In this document: one piece after another, positions 8,047-16,120 of the stretch
Layout of the letters: the number at the start of each line of letters is the position of its first letter
Position numbering within the stretch: position 1 is the stretch's first letter
Notes under the pieces: model-generated
Databases searched by the model: none
What the model saw: the letters and a program-made list of their open reading frames with translations, nothing else
Told to the model about the DNA's origin: nothing
Source: an uncultured Flavobacteriales bacterium
GTDB lineage: Bacteria > Bacteroidota > Bacteroidia > Flavobacteriales > Crocinitomicaceae
DNA length: 62,278 nt
Direction: 5' to 3'
Assembly (NCBI GenBank): GCA_946479285.1
Contig: CAMLFH010000028.1
Location: forward strand, 1-62,278
Translations under genes and position numbers: made by a program

Positions 8047-10104
8047 ATGAACAAATCGAAATTTACTGTAACAGCTGCGCTTCCATATGCGAACGGACCC
8101 CTTCATTTAGGACACGTTGCCGGTGTTTACCTGCCCGCTGATATTTTTGTGCGTTTTCTGCGTACGAACGGACACGATGTTGCTTTTATCTGTGGATCGG
8201 ATGAGCATGGTGCTGCAATTACTTTGCGCGCTAAAAAAGAGGGAATTACACCTCGTGAGATCGTGGACAAGTACAATAAAATGATCGGTGATTCATTCAA
8301 ACAGTTCAACATCTCATTCGATATTTTCCACCGTACTTCTGAGCAGATCCACATTGAAACTGCACAGGATTTCTTCAAGGTATTGGAGAAAAACGGGAAG
8401 TTCATCGAAGAAACCACCGAGCAATATTACGACGAAGAATATCAGCAGTTTTTAGCTGACAGGTACATTACGGGTGAATGCCCGAATTGTGGAAACCCGA
8501 ATGCTTACGGAGATCAGTGTGAAAAATGCGGCTCTGATTTGAGCCCGACGGACCTGAAAAATCCGGTTTCTACTTTGAGTGGAAAGAGTCCGGTTTTAAG
8601 AACAACGTCTCACTGGTTTTTGCCGATGGACCGCCACGAAGAATGGCTGCGTCCGTGGATTAAGGAAGGAATGCTTGACGGAAAGAAACAGCACGACCCC
8701 AAAACATGGAGAAACCAGGTAATTGGTCAGTGTATGTCCTGGATTGATGGTGGTTTGCACCCGCGTGCCATGACCCGCGATTTGGATTGGGGAGTTCCGG
8801 TGCCGCTTCCGGGAGCAGATGGGAAAGTACTTTACGTTTGGCTGGATGCGCCGATCGGTTATATTTCTGCTACCAAGCAATGGGCTTTGGACAATGGAAA
8901 AGACTGGAAAGACTACTGGTGCAACGAAGACCGCAAACTGGTTCATTTCATCGGAAAAGACAACATCGTATTCCATGCCATCATTTTCCCGATCTTGTTA
9001 AAAGATCACGGCGGATTCATTTTACCGGACAACGTACCAGCTTACGAGTTCCTGAACCTGGAAGGCGATAAGTTCTCTACATCCCGCAACTGGGCTGTTT
9101 GGCTGCACGAGTATTTGGAAAGATACCCGGAGAAGATCGACGAATTGAAATATACATTAACCTGCATTGCTCCGGAAACGAAAGATGCAGAGTTTACCTG
9201 GAAAGAATACCAGGCACGTGTCAATAACGAATTGGCAGATATCTTAGGAAACTTCGTGAATCGTGCACTGGTGCTGACGCAAAAATATTACGAAGGAAAA
9301 GTTCCTGCCTGCGGTGAACTGACAGCGGAAGATCAGCAGGTATTGACAGATATGAAAGCCATTCCGCAGCGAATTGCGGAATTGGTTTACCAATACAAAT
9401 TGCGTGATGCACAGGCGGAGGCAATGATGCTGGCACGGATCGGGAATAAGTATTTGGCGGATAACGAACCGTGGAAGCTGGTGAAAACCGATCCGAAACG
9501 CGTGGAAACGATTATGAATATCGCCCTGCAAATTACAGCGAACTTAGGGTTGGTATTGGATCCATTCTTGCCTGAAACTGCTGCTAAGATCCGTGGCTTT
9601 GTGGGAACACAGCCGCAAGACTGGGACCATGCCGGAAGTATTTTATTGCAGGCAGGAGATCAAACGAATCCGCCAAGCATTTTGTTCCAAAAGATCGATG
9701 ACGAATTTGTAGCAAAAGAAGTGGAGTATTTACATGCTTCACAGCCGGCAGCGGAAACAAATTTCCCTCCTCAAAAAGAAGAAACCTCTTTTGATGATTT
9801 CACGAAGATGGATATACGTTTGGGAACGATCACGGATGCAATCCGCGTTCCGAAGGCAGATAAATTATTGCAGTTGACGGTAAATACCGGGATCGATACC
9901 CGTACGATCGTTTCGGGAATAGCCGAACATTATGCTCCGGAAGAAGTGATCGGGAAAACGGTGGCTGTTTTGATGAACCTTGCTCCACGTAAAATTCGTG
10001 GAGTGGAATCGCAGGGAATGATTTTGATGGCCGAGAACGAAGAAGGAAAACTGAGTTTTATGATCCCTGAAAAAGGATTTGAAGCGGGTGGCGAAATTCG
10101 ATAG
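8047..10104 (+). CDS. metG: Methionyl-tRNA synthetase with C-terminal tRNA-binding domain
   Basis: Charges tRNA-Met with methionine in the cytoplasm. 685 residues. The class I HIGH motif appears as HLGH (20-23) in ALPYANGPLHLGH; the zinc knuckle is CPNC...CEKC near residues 144-160; the KMSKS loop is KFSTS (342-346), a form with Thr in place of Lys. The anticodon-binding helical domain follows, and the last 110 residues (KMDIRLGTITDAIRVPKADK, then GIAEHYAPEEVIGKTV and NLAPRKIRGVESQGM) are the EMAP/Arc1p-like tRNA-binding domain that dimerises MetRS. Full length for the long bacterial form. It stands alone between an intergenic repeat region and the CLC gene. Confidence 0.97.
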   Translation: MNKSKFTVTAALPYANGPLHLGHVAGVYLPADIFVRFLRTNGHDVAFICGSDEHGAAITLRAKKEGITPREIVDKYNKMIGDSFKQFNISFDIFHRTSEQIHIETAQDFFKVLEKNGKFIEETTEQYYDEEYQQFLADRYITGECPNCGNPNAYGDQCEKCGSDLSPTDLKNPVSTLSGKSPVLRTTSHWFLPMDRHEEWLRPWIKEGMLDGKKQHDPKTWRNQVIGQCMSWIDGGLHPRAMTRDLDWGVPVPLPGADGKVLYVWLDAPIGYISATKQWALDNGKDWKDYWCNEDRKLVHFIGKDNIVFHAIIFPILLKDHGGFILPDNVPAYEFLNLEGDKFSTSRNWAVWLHEYLERYPEKIDELKYTLTCIAPETKDAEFTWKEYQARVNNELADILGNFVNRALVLTQKYYEGKVPACGELTAEDQQVLTDMKAIPQRIAELVYQYKLRDAQAEAMMLARIGNKYLADNEPWKLVKTDPKRVETIMNIALQITANLGLVLDPFLPETAAKIRGFVGTQPQDWDHAGSILLQAGDQTNPPSILFQKIDDEFVAKEVEYLHASQPAAETNFPPQKEETSFDDFTKMDIRLGTITDAIRVPKADKLLQLTVNTGIDTRTIVSGIAEHYAPEEVIGKTVAVLMNLAPRKIRGVESQGMILMAENEEGKLSFMIPEKGFEAGGEIR

Positions 10105-10182
10105 TTGCTCCCGCAGATAAATTATTTGTAACGGGGTGATGAAGTTATAGCTTATTTAATTTTCTGATAATATGGACCGACT

Positions 10183-11472
10183 GTGAGAAGAAGGATCGTC
10201 CTGTATAATTATGTAAAACTGGTGATTGTTTCAATGGTGACTGCTTTGATCTGTTCCATTTTGGGGTTCGTTTTGAAATGGTTGACGGAGCATTTTCAGC
10301 ATCAATTGTTTGGATTTGCGAAAGAAACGCATTTGCTTTTATTTCTTGTTTTGCCCACTTGCGGCATCACCACTATTTATTTTCTGCGGAAGTATTTGTT
10401 CCGGAGCCGGAAGAATAAGGGAATCACGGAAATTTATAAAACTTTGGATCAGAGAAAAGACCATTTGCCTTTTTTCAAGATTCCTTCACATTTTCTAAAT
10501 GGATTTTTAACTGTTGTAAGTGGTGGATCAACGGGAATAGAAGTTTCTACCGTTGTGGCAGCAGCTACCGTTGGAAATGAAGCATACAAACGCGACTTTT
10601 CTGCCAGGATGTACAAACGTGAATTGGTAAGCGCAGGTGTTGTTGCAGGAGTTGGCGTGCTTTTCGGAAGTCCGTTGGTTGGGTTGTTATTTGCTTTGGA
10701 AGTGATTGCACGAAAAGTCAATAAATCATTATTGATCAGCTGTCTTTCGGCCGCTTTGATTACCTGGATCTTTATTTTAACAGTAGATAGTAAACCGTTA
10801 TTACCTTTTGAAGTGCAGGATTGGGCCTGGAAAGCTTTGCCATTTTTTGTTTTACTGAGTTTATTCGGAGCTTTGCTTTCGGTGTATTTTACTGTTTTGG
10901 TAATCAGGATCAAGGAATTCTTTGGGAAGATTCCGAATAATTTCCTGCGGGTAAATTTGGGCGCTTTGTTGGTGGGATCAGCAATTGTCTGTCTGCCTTT
11001 TCTTTACGGAGACAGTTATCATGGACTCACAGAACTGATACAACAAATATTGACGAAGGAACCGGTTTCCCTGTTGATTTTGGGGTTGCTCATTTTACTT
11101 AAACCATTGGTTGCTGCCCTGACACTAGGGGCGGGTGGTGATGGCGGAGTTTTTGCTCCGAGTATTGTGGTCGGGGCGGTACTAGGGTTGTTTTTTGCCT
11201 TGCTCTGCAATCAGCTATTCCATACCGAACTAATTCCCCTCAATTTTGCTTTGGCGGGAGTTGCAGCGACACTTTCTTCGGCAATTTCTGCACCGTTTAC
11301 AGCGCTGATCCTGGTTTGTAACCTGGTTCCGAACGGTTATGCGCTTTTTCTCCCGATTTTGATCAGCAGTTTCCTGGCACAACGGATTGCGAAGAAGATT
11401 TTACCGTATAATGTGTATACTTACGGAATGAATTCTCCTCAGAAGGATTCATTTACTAGAGTAACCCCATGA
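10183..11472 (+). CDS. CLC-family chloride channel/transporter, atypical filter
   Basis: 429 residues, about ten to eleven membrane helices, starting at GTG. The family is shown by the late GGDGGVFAPSIVVGA (about 317-331), equal to the GGxFxP motif, and by the SPLVGLLFALEV helix. CLC proteins move chloride, nitrate or fluoride, often with proton exchange. Two filter motifs depart from consensus: GSGIP is replaced by KGIT (79-82), losing the central Ser, and GREGP by GIEVS (118-122), keeping the gating Glu (E120) but not Arg, Gly or Pro. Ion choice is therefore uncertain. The stop overlaps the next gene by four bases (ATGA), so the lipoprotein at 11469 is co-translated. No CBS domains. Confidence 0.88.
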   Translation: MRRRIVLYNYVKLVIVSMVTALICSILGFVLKWLTEHFQHQLFGFAKETHLLLFLVLPTCGITTIYFLRKYLFRSRKNKGITEIYKTLDQRKDHLPFFKIPSHFLNGFLTVVSGGSTGIEVSTVVAAATVGNEAYKRDFSARMYKRELVSAGVVAGVGVLFGSPLVGLLFALEVIARKVNKSLLISCLSAALITWIFILTVDSKPLLPFEVQDWAWKALPFFVLLSLFGALLSVYFTVLVIRIKEFFGKIPNNFLRVNLGALLVGSAIVCLPFLYGDSYHGLTELIQQILTKEPVSLLILGLLILLKPLVAALTLGAGGDGGVFAPSIVVGAVLGLFFALLCNQLFHTELIPLNFALAGVAATLSSAISAPFTALILVCNLVPNGYALFLPILISSFLAQRIAKKILPYNVYTYGMNSPQKDSFTRVTP

Positions 11473-11897
11473 AAAATAATCGCCCGCCCTTCTTTTTTAC
11501 TGCCTGTTTACTGCTTTCCATGTTACTGGTTTCATGTGATCCCGGAGTGAAACATACGAAAACCATTGAAAACGAATCGGATTACGATATCGCTGTTATG
11601 GTTTACCAGCCAGCCAATTTTGCAAAGGGCAATTATGTTTCCGATTCTATCTGGATTGGAAAACACTCCAAGACGGAGATCTATAAAACCCAGCATGTGG
11701 GACAAGCCGCAGAGTATAAGGATTGTTTTACGGATACCGATTCTATCCGTGTGCGAATTCTCGGTAACGACAGTTTACGCCTCCATTTTGACTTGTCAAG
11801 CAACATAAATTGGAAGTACCGACTTCTGGATAAAGTTTCAAGGGGTGATGAAGAGTGTGATTGCAGTATTAAAATCACCAATAAGCACATTCGGTAA
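11469..11897 (+). CDS. Predicted lipoprotein coupled to CLC gene
   Basis: 142 residues. The signal ends at the lipobox LLVSC (FTACLLLSMLLVSCDPG), so the protein is lipid-anchored after Cys24 or so. The mature part has NESDYDIAVMVYQP and beta-rich segments with DTDSIRVRILGND; two Cys near the end (ECDC) could form a disulfide or bind metal. No family recognised. The four-base overlap with the CLC gene implies joint expression. Confidence 0.72.
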   Translation: MKNNRPPFFFTACLLLSMLLVSCDPGVKHTKTIENESDYDIAVMVYQPANFAKGNYVSDSIWIGKHSKTEIYKTQHVGQAAEYKDCFTDTDSIRVRILGNDSLRLHFDLSSNINWKYRLLDKVSRGDEECDCSIKITNKHIR

Positions 11898-11899
11898 TT

Positions 11900-12064
11900 T
11901 TATGCTTCACCGTTCAGGTCTTCATCGAGGATTTGATCAGTTGATTCATCGTTACCTGATTTACGGATGAAGTAACGCACGATTTGAAAGACCATCATAG
12001 TCAGGGCATATACCAGGGGAATTCCGATGAGACAGATGATAATCCAGGGATTGAATCCAATCAT
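11900..12064 (-). CDS. Small single-pass membrane protein (54 aa)
   Basis: Short gene with ATG at 12064 and TAA at 11900. The product begins MIGFNPWIIICLIGIPLVYA, a membrane helix extending through LTMMVFQIVRYFIRK, and ends in an acidic tail (NDESTDQILDEDLNGEA). Hydrophobic segment, positive residues right after it and an acidic cytoplasmic tail look like a genuine small membrane protein. It converges with the lipoprotein gene at 11469-11897 and follows the small lipoprotein gene 12116-12337 on the same strand. Function unknown. Confidence 0.55.
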   Translation of the reverse strand: MIGFNPWIIICLIGIPLVYALTMMVFQIVRYFIRKSGNDESTDQILDEDLNGEA

Positions 12065-12115
12065 GGGTGAAGGGAGAGTTTACCGTATAATGTGTACACC
12101 GGATTGGAGAATCCC

Positions 12116-12337
12116 TTATTTAGCAAATAGCGGATGGCAGGTACGTTCTGAATTCGAGAATATTTCACAGGTTTCTTCTGCTTTTTCCTTTTTGGATTTC
12201 GGGAATGATTCCCCAATTTTTTCTCCAATTCCAGTGCTTTCGGACGTTGTGCAGTAACACGTATAGGGATATCTTTTGGAGCAGGCTGTTGAAACAACTA
12301 AAAGTAATCCGGTTAAAATAAACGGTAATTTTTTCAT
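12116..12337 (-). CDS. Small predicted lipoprotein, Cys-rich
   Basis: 73 residues from ATG 12337 (MKKLPFILTGLLLVVSTACS), chosen over an upstream ATG because it starts at the lipoprotein signal. Lipobox STAC. The mature part, KRYPYTCYCTTSES, a Lys/Glu-rich helix and CEIFSNSERTCHPL, carries four Cys and is likely a small disulfide-bonded domain. No family recognised. Confidence 0.65.
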   Translation of the reverse strand: MKKLPFILTGLLLVVSTACSKRYPYTCYCTTSESTGIGEKIGESFPKSKKEKAEETCEIFSNSERTCHPLFAK

Positions 12338-12399
12338 GTGATGTGTTTTGTTTCTATAACGTTCCACCGATTAATCGGTTGTTGGTGCAGGGAAATTAA

Positions 12400-13599
12400 T
12401 CATTTATCCGAAACTTCTTTCCTCCCATGACTCTCCAGGTAAGAATTCACGACTTTCGTTTGTGCTTTGCGGTTGCGTAATACCGATCGTTGGTAACTAT
12501 TCTTAGAGCGAAGGACAAAAGATTGTCCCAAACTTACAAAGAAGCGCTGAACTGGGGGGAAGAATCTCCAGGCAGTTTTGGGCAGCTGCATGGTTTCACA
12601 GGATGTTTTCCCAAGGAAATACCAATTGTAGCCCAGGTGGGTCTTATAAACCAAACGCTTCTGCCAGTTTTTTGCGGGAAAAGGTCCGTCTACCGGTTCG
12701 AGACTAAGTGCTAAAGCCAGTGCAAGTGTATCTTCGTCTGCCGGAGATTGCGTAATGGTCCAGGCGTAAATTGAACGAATGGCTTCTGATTCTGTTTCGG
12801 GGAAATAACTTTCCGGCGTTCCAAGCAGGAATCCGACGTACTTCCAAAAGTGGAACAGACCCTGAACTTCTTCATCAGTGGGTTTCATTCCCAATCTGCG
12901 CAAACCATCTAAGAAAATGATGGAGAAACCAAGATTTGTTGCGAGCATATCCCACTGGTTGAGCGGCGCTCCCCAATCTTCTTCCTGCCATTTTCCTTCT
13001 TCGATAATACTGACGCGTGCATAAGCATGCATCAAACGGATCTTTAAACACTCCTTTAGGCCATTTTGGGGACTTGTAATGGCATTTTGCCCAACAATCC
13101 TAACCCAGAATTCGGTAGTCTCGGTTAAACGTTTAGCAGCGCCTTTTTTCAATGCTCCGGTAAAAACGAGCGGTTTATTGATTGCGGAAGATTCATAGCC
13201 GCCCATTAAACAGTAATTCCGTAAAACCATTAGTCCGAGGGAACCCGATCTTCTGCAGAGAGCTGCGCCTTTTTCAAGCAATTCAGCATTTAACCAAGAT
13301 GGGGCAGTGGTAATTTGATCTATTATCTGCTGCAGAGATTCAGGAACATGGGTCACTTTTTCGCCATCAAGCAACTGTGTGATCCATTGATCTGCCTGTT
13401 TAAAACCATGTTTTTTATAAACTTCATCAATAACGCGATCAGCTAATTCATCTGTTTCAAAAAGCCTGGGAATGAAGCGTTCGATTTCCGCCTTTTCCGG
13501 GAAAGTGCCGTTCATTTTTTCGGCCAGTTTTTTTCCGTTTCCACTTTTCCAGTAAATTGAAAAGCCGGGTGAAGGATAGTAGAATCGGGATGGGATCAT
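12400..13599 (-). CDS. MpaB/DUF2236 family (latex-clearing-protein-like) oxygenase
   Basis: 399 residues, no signal peptide. The conserved core is recognisable: RIRLMHAYARVSI, then DWGAPLNQWDMLATNLGFS and FLDGLRRLGMKPTDEE. This family includes the fungal MpaB oxygenase and the heme-dependent rubber oxygenase Lcp, in which His residues of this core bind heme b. Substrate here is unknown. The ATG overlaps the stop of the DUF1003 gene by four bases (ATGA), so the two are translationally coupled. The C-terminal 100 residues are basic and unlike the core. Confidence 0.8.
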   Translation of the reverse strand: MIPSRFYYPSPGFSIYWKSGNGKKLAEKMNGTFPEKAEIERFIPRLFETDELADRVIDEVYKKHGFKQADQWITQLLDGEKVTHVPESLQQIIDQITTAPSWLNAELLEKGAALCRRSGSLGLMVLRNYCLMGGYESSAINKPLVFTGALKKGAAKRLTETTEFWVRIVGQNAITSPQNGLKECLKIRLMHAYARVSIIEEGKWQEEDWGAPLNQWDMLATNLGFSIIFLDGLRRLGMKPTDEEVQGLFHFWKYVGFLLGTPESYFPETESEAIRSIYAWTITQSPADEDTLALALALSLEPVDGPFPAKNWQKRLVYKTHLGYNWYFLGKTSCETMQLPKTAWRFFPPVQRFFVSLGQSFVLRSKNSYQRSVLRNRKAQTKVVNSYLESHGRKEVSDK

Positions 13600-14297
13600 T
13601 CTTTTTCGCGGGTGTGTTTCAGAAGCATATCTTTCATCGCGTCGAGCTGCATTTTCTGCATTTCCAGTAATTCCTGCTGCTGATGGATGATGAGATGATC
13701 GATTTTGTCATGCAGCAAACGGATTTCCACTTCCGATTTGAGATTGATCATGTAATCTTTTTTAGCGCGTTCGCGGTCTTTCTCTTCCTGCCTGTTCTGG
13801 CTCATCATAATAACCGGAGCCTGAAGTGCAGCCAAACACGATAAGATGAGGTTTAAAAGAATGAACGGATAAGGGTCAAAACCTTTGTTGAGCAAAACGA
13901 ATGCATTGAAAGCAATCCAAAGCAGGAGAAAGGTCATAAACGAAATAATGAACGTCCAGCTGCCACCAAATGTTGCCACTTTGTCTGCTATGCGCTGGCC
14001 ATAAGTATCCGGTGCGGCCTGATCTTCTAATTGGTCCGAAATCAGTTTTTTTTCGTTCAAGGATTCCAAAACCGTTTTATCCAAATCGGATAATTCCCCC
14101 AGCTGGGTTTGCATCAGTTCTGAGAGGTACTTTTCCCTGTAATTATTTAGTTCGCCGATGGATAGATGGCAGTTTTCATTGAATTCGGGATTTTCCTTTT
14201 GAATGAGTTCTAAAACGGATCCCCGGATAGTTCTTGCCGAAATGCGTTCTGAAAGCGGGAATTCTGTTTGAGAGAGATCGCTGCGAAAAGTGCTCAT
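13596..14297 (-). CDS. DUF1003 membrane protein
   Basis: 233 residues. Layout: a charged N-terminal cytosolic domain (1-115), two membrane helices (GGSWTFIISFMTFLLLWIAF and PFILLNLILSCLAALQAPVI) joined by the characteristic FDPYPF loop, then a coiled-coil C-terminus (RQEEKDRERAKKDYMINLKS and a Gln/Met-rich end). The helical pair, FDPYPFILLNLILS and the MMSQNRQ segment define DUF1003. Function is not established for the family. Coupled to the MpaB-like gene downstream. Confidence 0.88.
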   Translation of the reverse strand: MSTFRSDLSQTEFPLSERISARTIRGSVLELIQKENPEFNENCHLSIGELNNYREKYLSELMQTQLGELSDLDKTVLESLNEKKLISDQLEDQAAPDTYGQRIADKVATFGGSWTFIISFMTFLLLWIAFNAFVLLNKGFDPYPFILLNLILSCLAALQAPVIMMSQNRQEEKDRERAKKDYMINLKSEVEIRLLHDKIDHLIIHQQQELLEMQKMQLDAMKDMLLKHTREKE

Positions 14298-14350
14298 AGC
14301 TGAAATTTGTTCTGTGAATTTAAGCAGAAGAAATGGATTAATAAACTAAA

Positions 14351-14377
14351 AAGCCCCGACAATGATCGTCGGGGCTT
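14351..14377 (-). terminator. Rho-independent terminator for 14400-16055
   Basis: Stem AAGCCCCGAC / GTCGGGGCTT (10 pairs) with a 7-base loop; on the minus strand it is followed by a T-rich tract. It lies 23 bases past the stop at 14400. Confidence 0.9.
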
Positions 14378-14399
14378 CTCTAAATTTAGTTAGTGATCC

Positions 14400-16055
14400 T
14401 TATTCGAAATCGAACTTGATCATCACATCTTGTTTTTCTTTCTTGTAGATTTCCATCAGGAAAGTATTATCTGTTGCTTTACAGATACGGGTAACACGGA
14501 ATTGGTAAGCTTTGTAACCTCCAAGATCATTCATGTCAGCCAATTTGATTCTTTCCCATTCACCGGTTTTATCATCTACTTTCATAGCCGTCAGGTAACC
14601 ACCCATTCCGTTCTTGTGAGCAGCAGGAGCTTCGTTTTTACCAAGAGAAGCGTTTTTCTCATTGTCAACAAAGATCATATAATGGTAAGAACCACTGTTG
14701 ATGTAAGTATAGCTCAATTGTCCTTCAGAGAACGGGCTGTAGTTATCTCCCAATACCAAAGCCTGGTTTTTTGGAAGTTTAGTAATCCAGGACAGTTGAC
14801 CGGTTTTAGAGATTTTAGCAACCACCATACTTCCGAAATGAGCTACGTTTGTAGTTCCTGTCATGTACATTTCATTACGTACATATTTCTGCTCACCCGT
14901 TATGATGAAGCTTCCGTCTGCCTGTGCAATGAAATCGATCATTTGAAGATCTTCAATTCCTTCACGTCCTTTTTTCTCACTGTCGTCTTGTTTTTTCGCC
15001 TGGCGCTCTGATAAGTATGATTTGATCAATTCTTGCGGGAATTCCAAATTGTAAATGTGGTCCACAGAGAAACTCGGAGAAATAGTGAATCCGTAAATTC
15101 CGTTAGCCATGAAAGCAAGAGCTCCTGATCCAGTCCAGTTTCCTTTGAAATCCAACCCGGATGCATAGAAAGAAGAACAAAGTACGTCTCCGTCAACGTC
15201 TTCGATCAAGCGCATTCTGTTGAAGAACAAACTTCCGTCAGTTCCTTCCAATTTATGAGTTGCAATTCCTTCTTTAGAAACCGTGATTAACTCCAATTCT
15301 TTTGTTGCAGTCAGGTAAGAGATCATGTAAACCAATCCTTTGGATGTTACCGTGTAAGCGATATTATTCATCTCAGCTTCTGTATGCGGCATTTTGTATT
15401 CTCCTCCCCATAAAGGCTTCATAGATTTGTCAAATACATGGAATCCTAATTCATCGTAGCTTTTAGCATCGCGTTTTGTTTCTGGCTTCAAACGGTATTG
15501 GACCATGATGTGGGAACGGTCGTATGATTGATATACTGTAAAGTTTACACCTACATACATCATTCCTTCCATTCCACCCATTTTTGCGGTTCCCATTGAT
15601 AAAGGGAAATCACCTTCTTCATCACGCTCACCTTTGGTAATTTTACGTTTAGTTTGAAGCAGCGAAACCGGTTTATCAAAAGTCAATTCTTCCGGGTTAA
15701 TTTCCATACTGAACAATTCAAATGCTTTGATGCTTCCGTTGTACATTTCATACAAATAGAAAACACCTTCCGTTGTCTGAACGATTCGCTGAAGAAAACT
15801 TCCTTTTTTAAGTGCAGGAGTCATTTTTTTCTTGATCTGGTCTCCGGAATTACCGTCAAAAGTTTGAAGCGTAACTTCAATACCATCCGTTTTTACAGAT
15901 AATACGTTTCCATTGGGAAGAGTAACATACTGCTTGCTTGCAGCATCAACTACTTCATAAGGTTTTCCGGTGTTTACCTCTACTTTTGCCCCGCCCTTTT
16001 GAGCATAGGAAAAACCAGTTAAAGTAATTAAGGATAGAAAGATTATTTTTTTCAT
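14400..16055 (-). CDS. Secreted protein of unknown function
   Basis: 551 residues with signal peptide MKKIIFLSLITLTGFSYAQ. The body alternates short strands in a way suggestive of a beta-propeller (YVTLPNGNVLSVKTDG, FYLYEMYNGSIKAFELFSM, SWITKLPKNQALVLGDNYS), with a Lys/Glu-rich linker (QAKKQDDSEKKGREGIED). There is no T9SS tail and no lipobox, so it is probably soluble in the periplasm. Promoter box 16071-16078 and a good terminator (14351-14377) make it a single-gene unit. Family not recognised. Confidence 0.75.
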   Translation of the reverse strand: MKKIIFLSLITLTGFSYAQKGGAKVEVNTGKPYEVVDAASKQYVTLPNGNVLSVKTDGIEVTLQTFDGNSGDQIKKKMTPALKKGSFLQRIVQTTEGVFYLYEMYNGSIKAFELFSMEINPEELTFDKPVSLLQTKRKITKGERDEEGDFPLSMGTAKMGGMEGMMYVGVNFTVYQSYDRSHIMVQYRLKPETKRDAKSYDELGFHVFDKSMKPLWGGEYKMPHTEAEMNNIAYTVTSKGLVYMISYLTATKELELITVSKEGIATHKLEGTDGSLFFNRMRLIEDVDGDVLCSSFYASGLDFKGNWTGSGALAFMANGIYGFTISPSFSVDHIYNLEFPQELIKSYLSERQAKKQDDSEKKGREGIEDLQMIDFIAQADGSFIITGEQKYVRNEMYMTGTTNVAHFGSMVVAKISKTGQLSWITKLPKNQALVLGDNYSPFSEGQLSYTYINSGSYHYMIFVDNEKNASLGKNEAPAAHKNGMGGYLTAMKVDDKTGEWERIKLADMNDLGGYKAYQFRVTRICKATDNTFLMEIYKKEKQDVMIKFDFE

Positions 16056-16070
16056 TAGTTAAATTTTTTT

Positions 16071-16078
16071 CAAAGATA
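16071..16078 (-). promoter_or_regulatory. Candidate -7 box (TATCTTTG) for 14400-16055
   Basis: Exact TAnnTTTG on the minus strand, 15 bases before the ATG at 16055. Confidence 0.5.
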
Positions 16079-16120
16079 GTTATTCATTTGATTATTCACT
16101 ATTTGAACGTTTGAATGCGC

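Noticed and set aside
12027..12297. Two further open frames over the small lipoprotein gene
   Set aside because: Overlap the lipoprotein signal gene 12116-12337 in other frames; no domain content.
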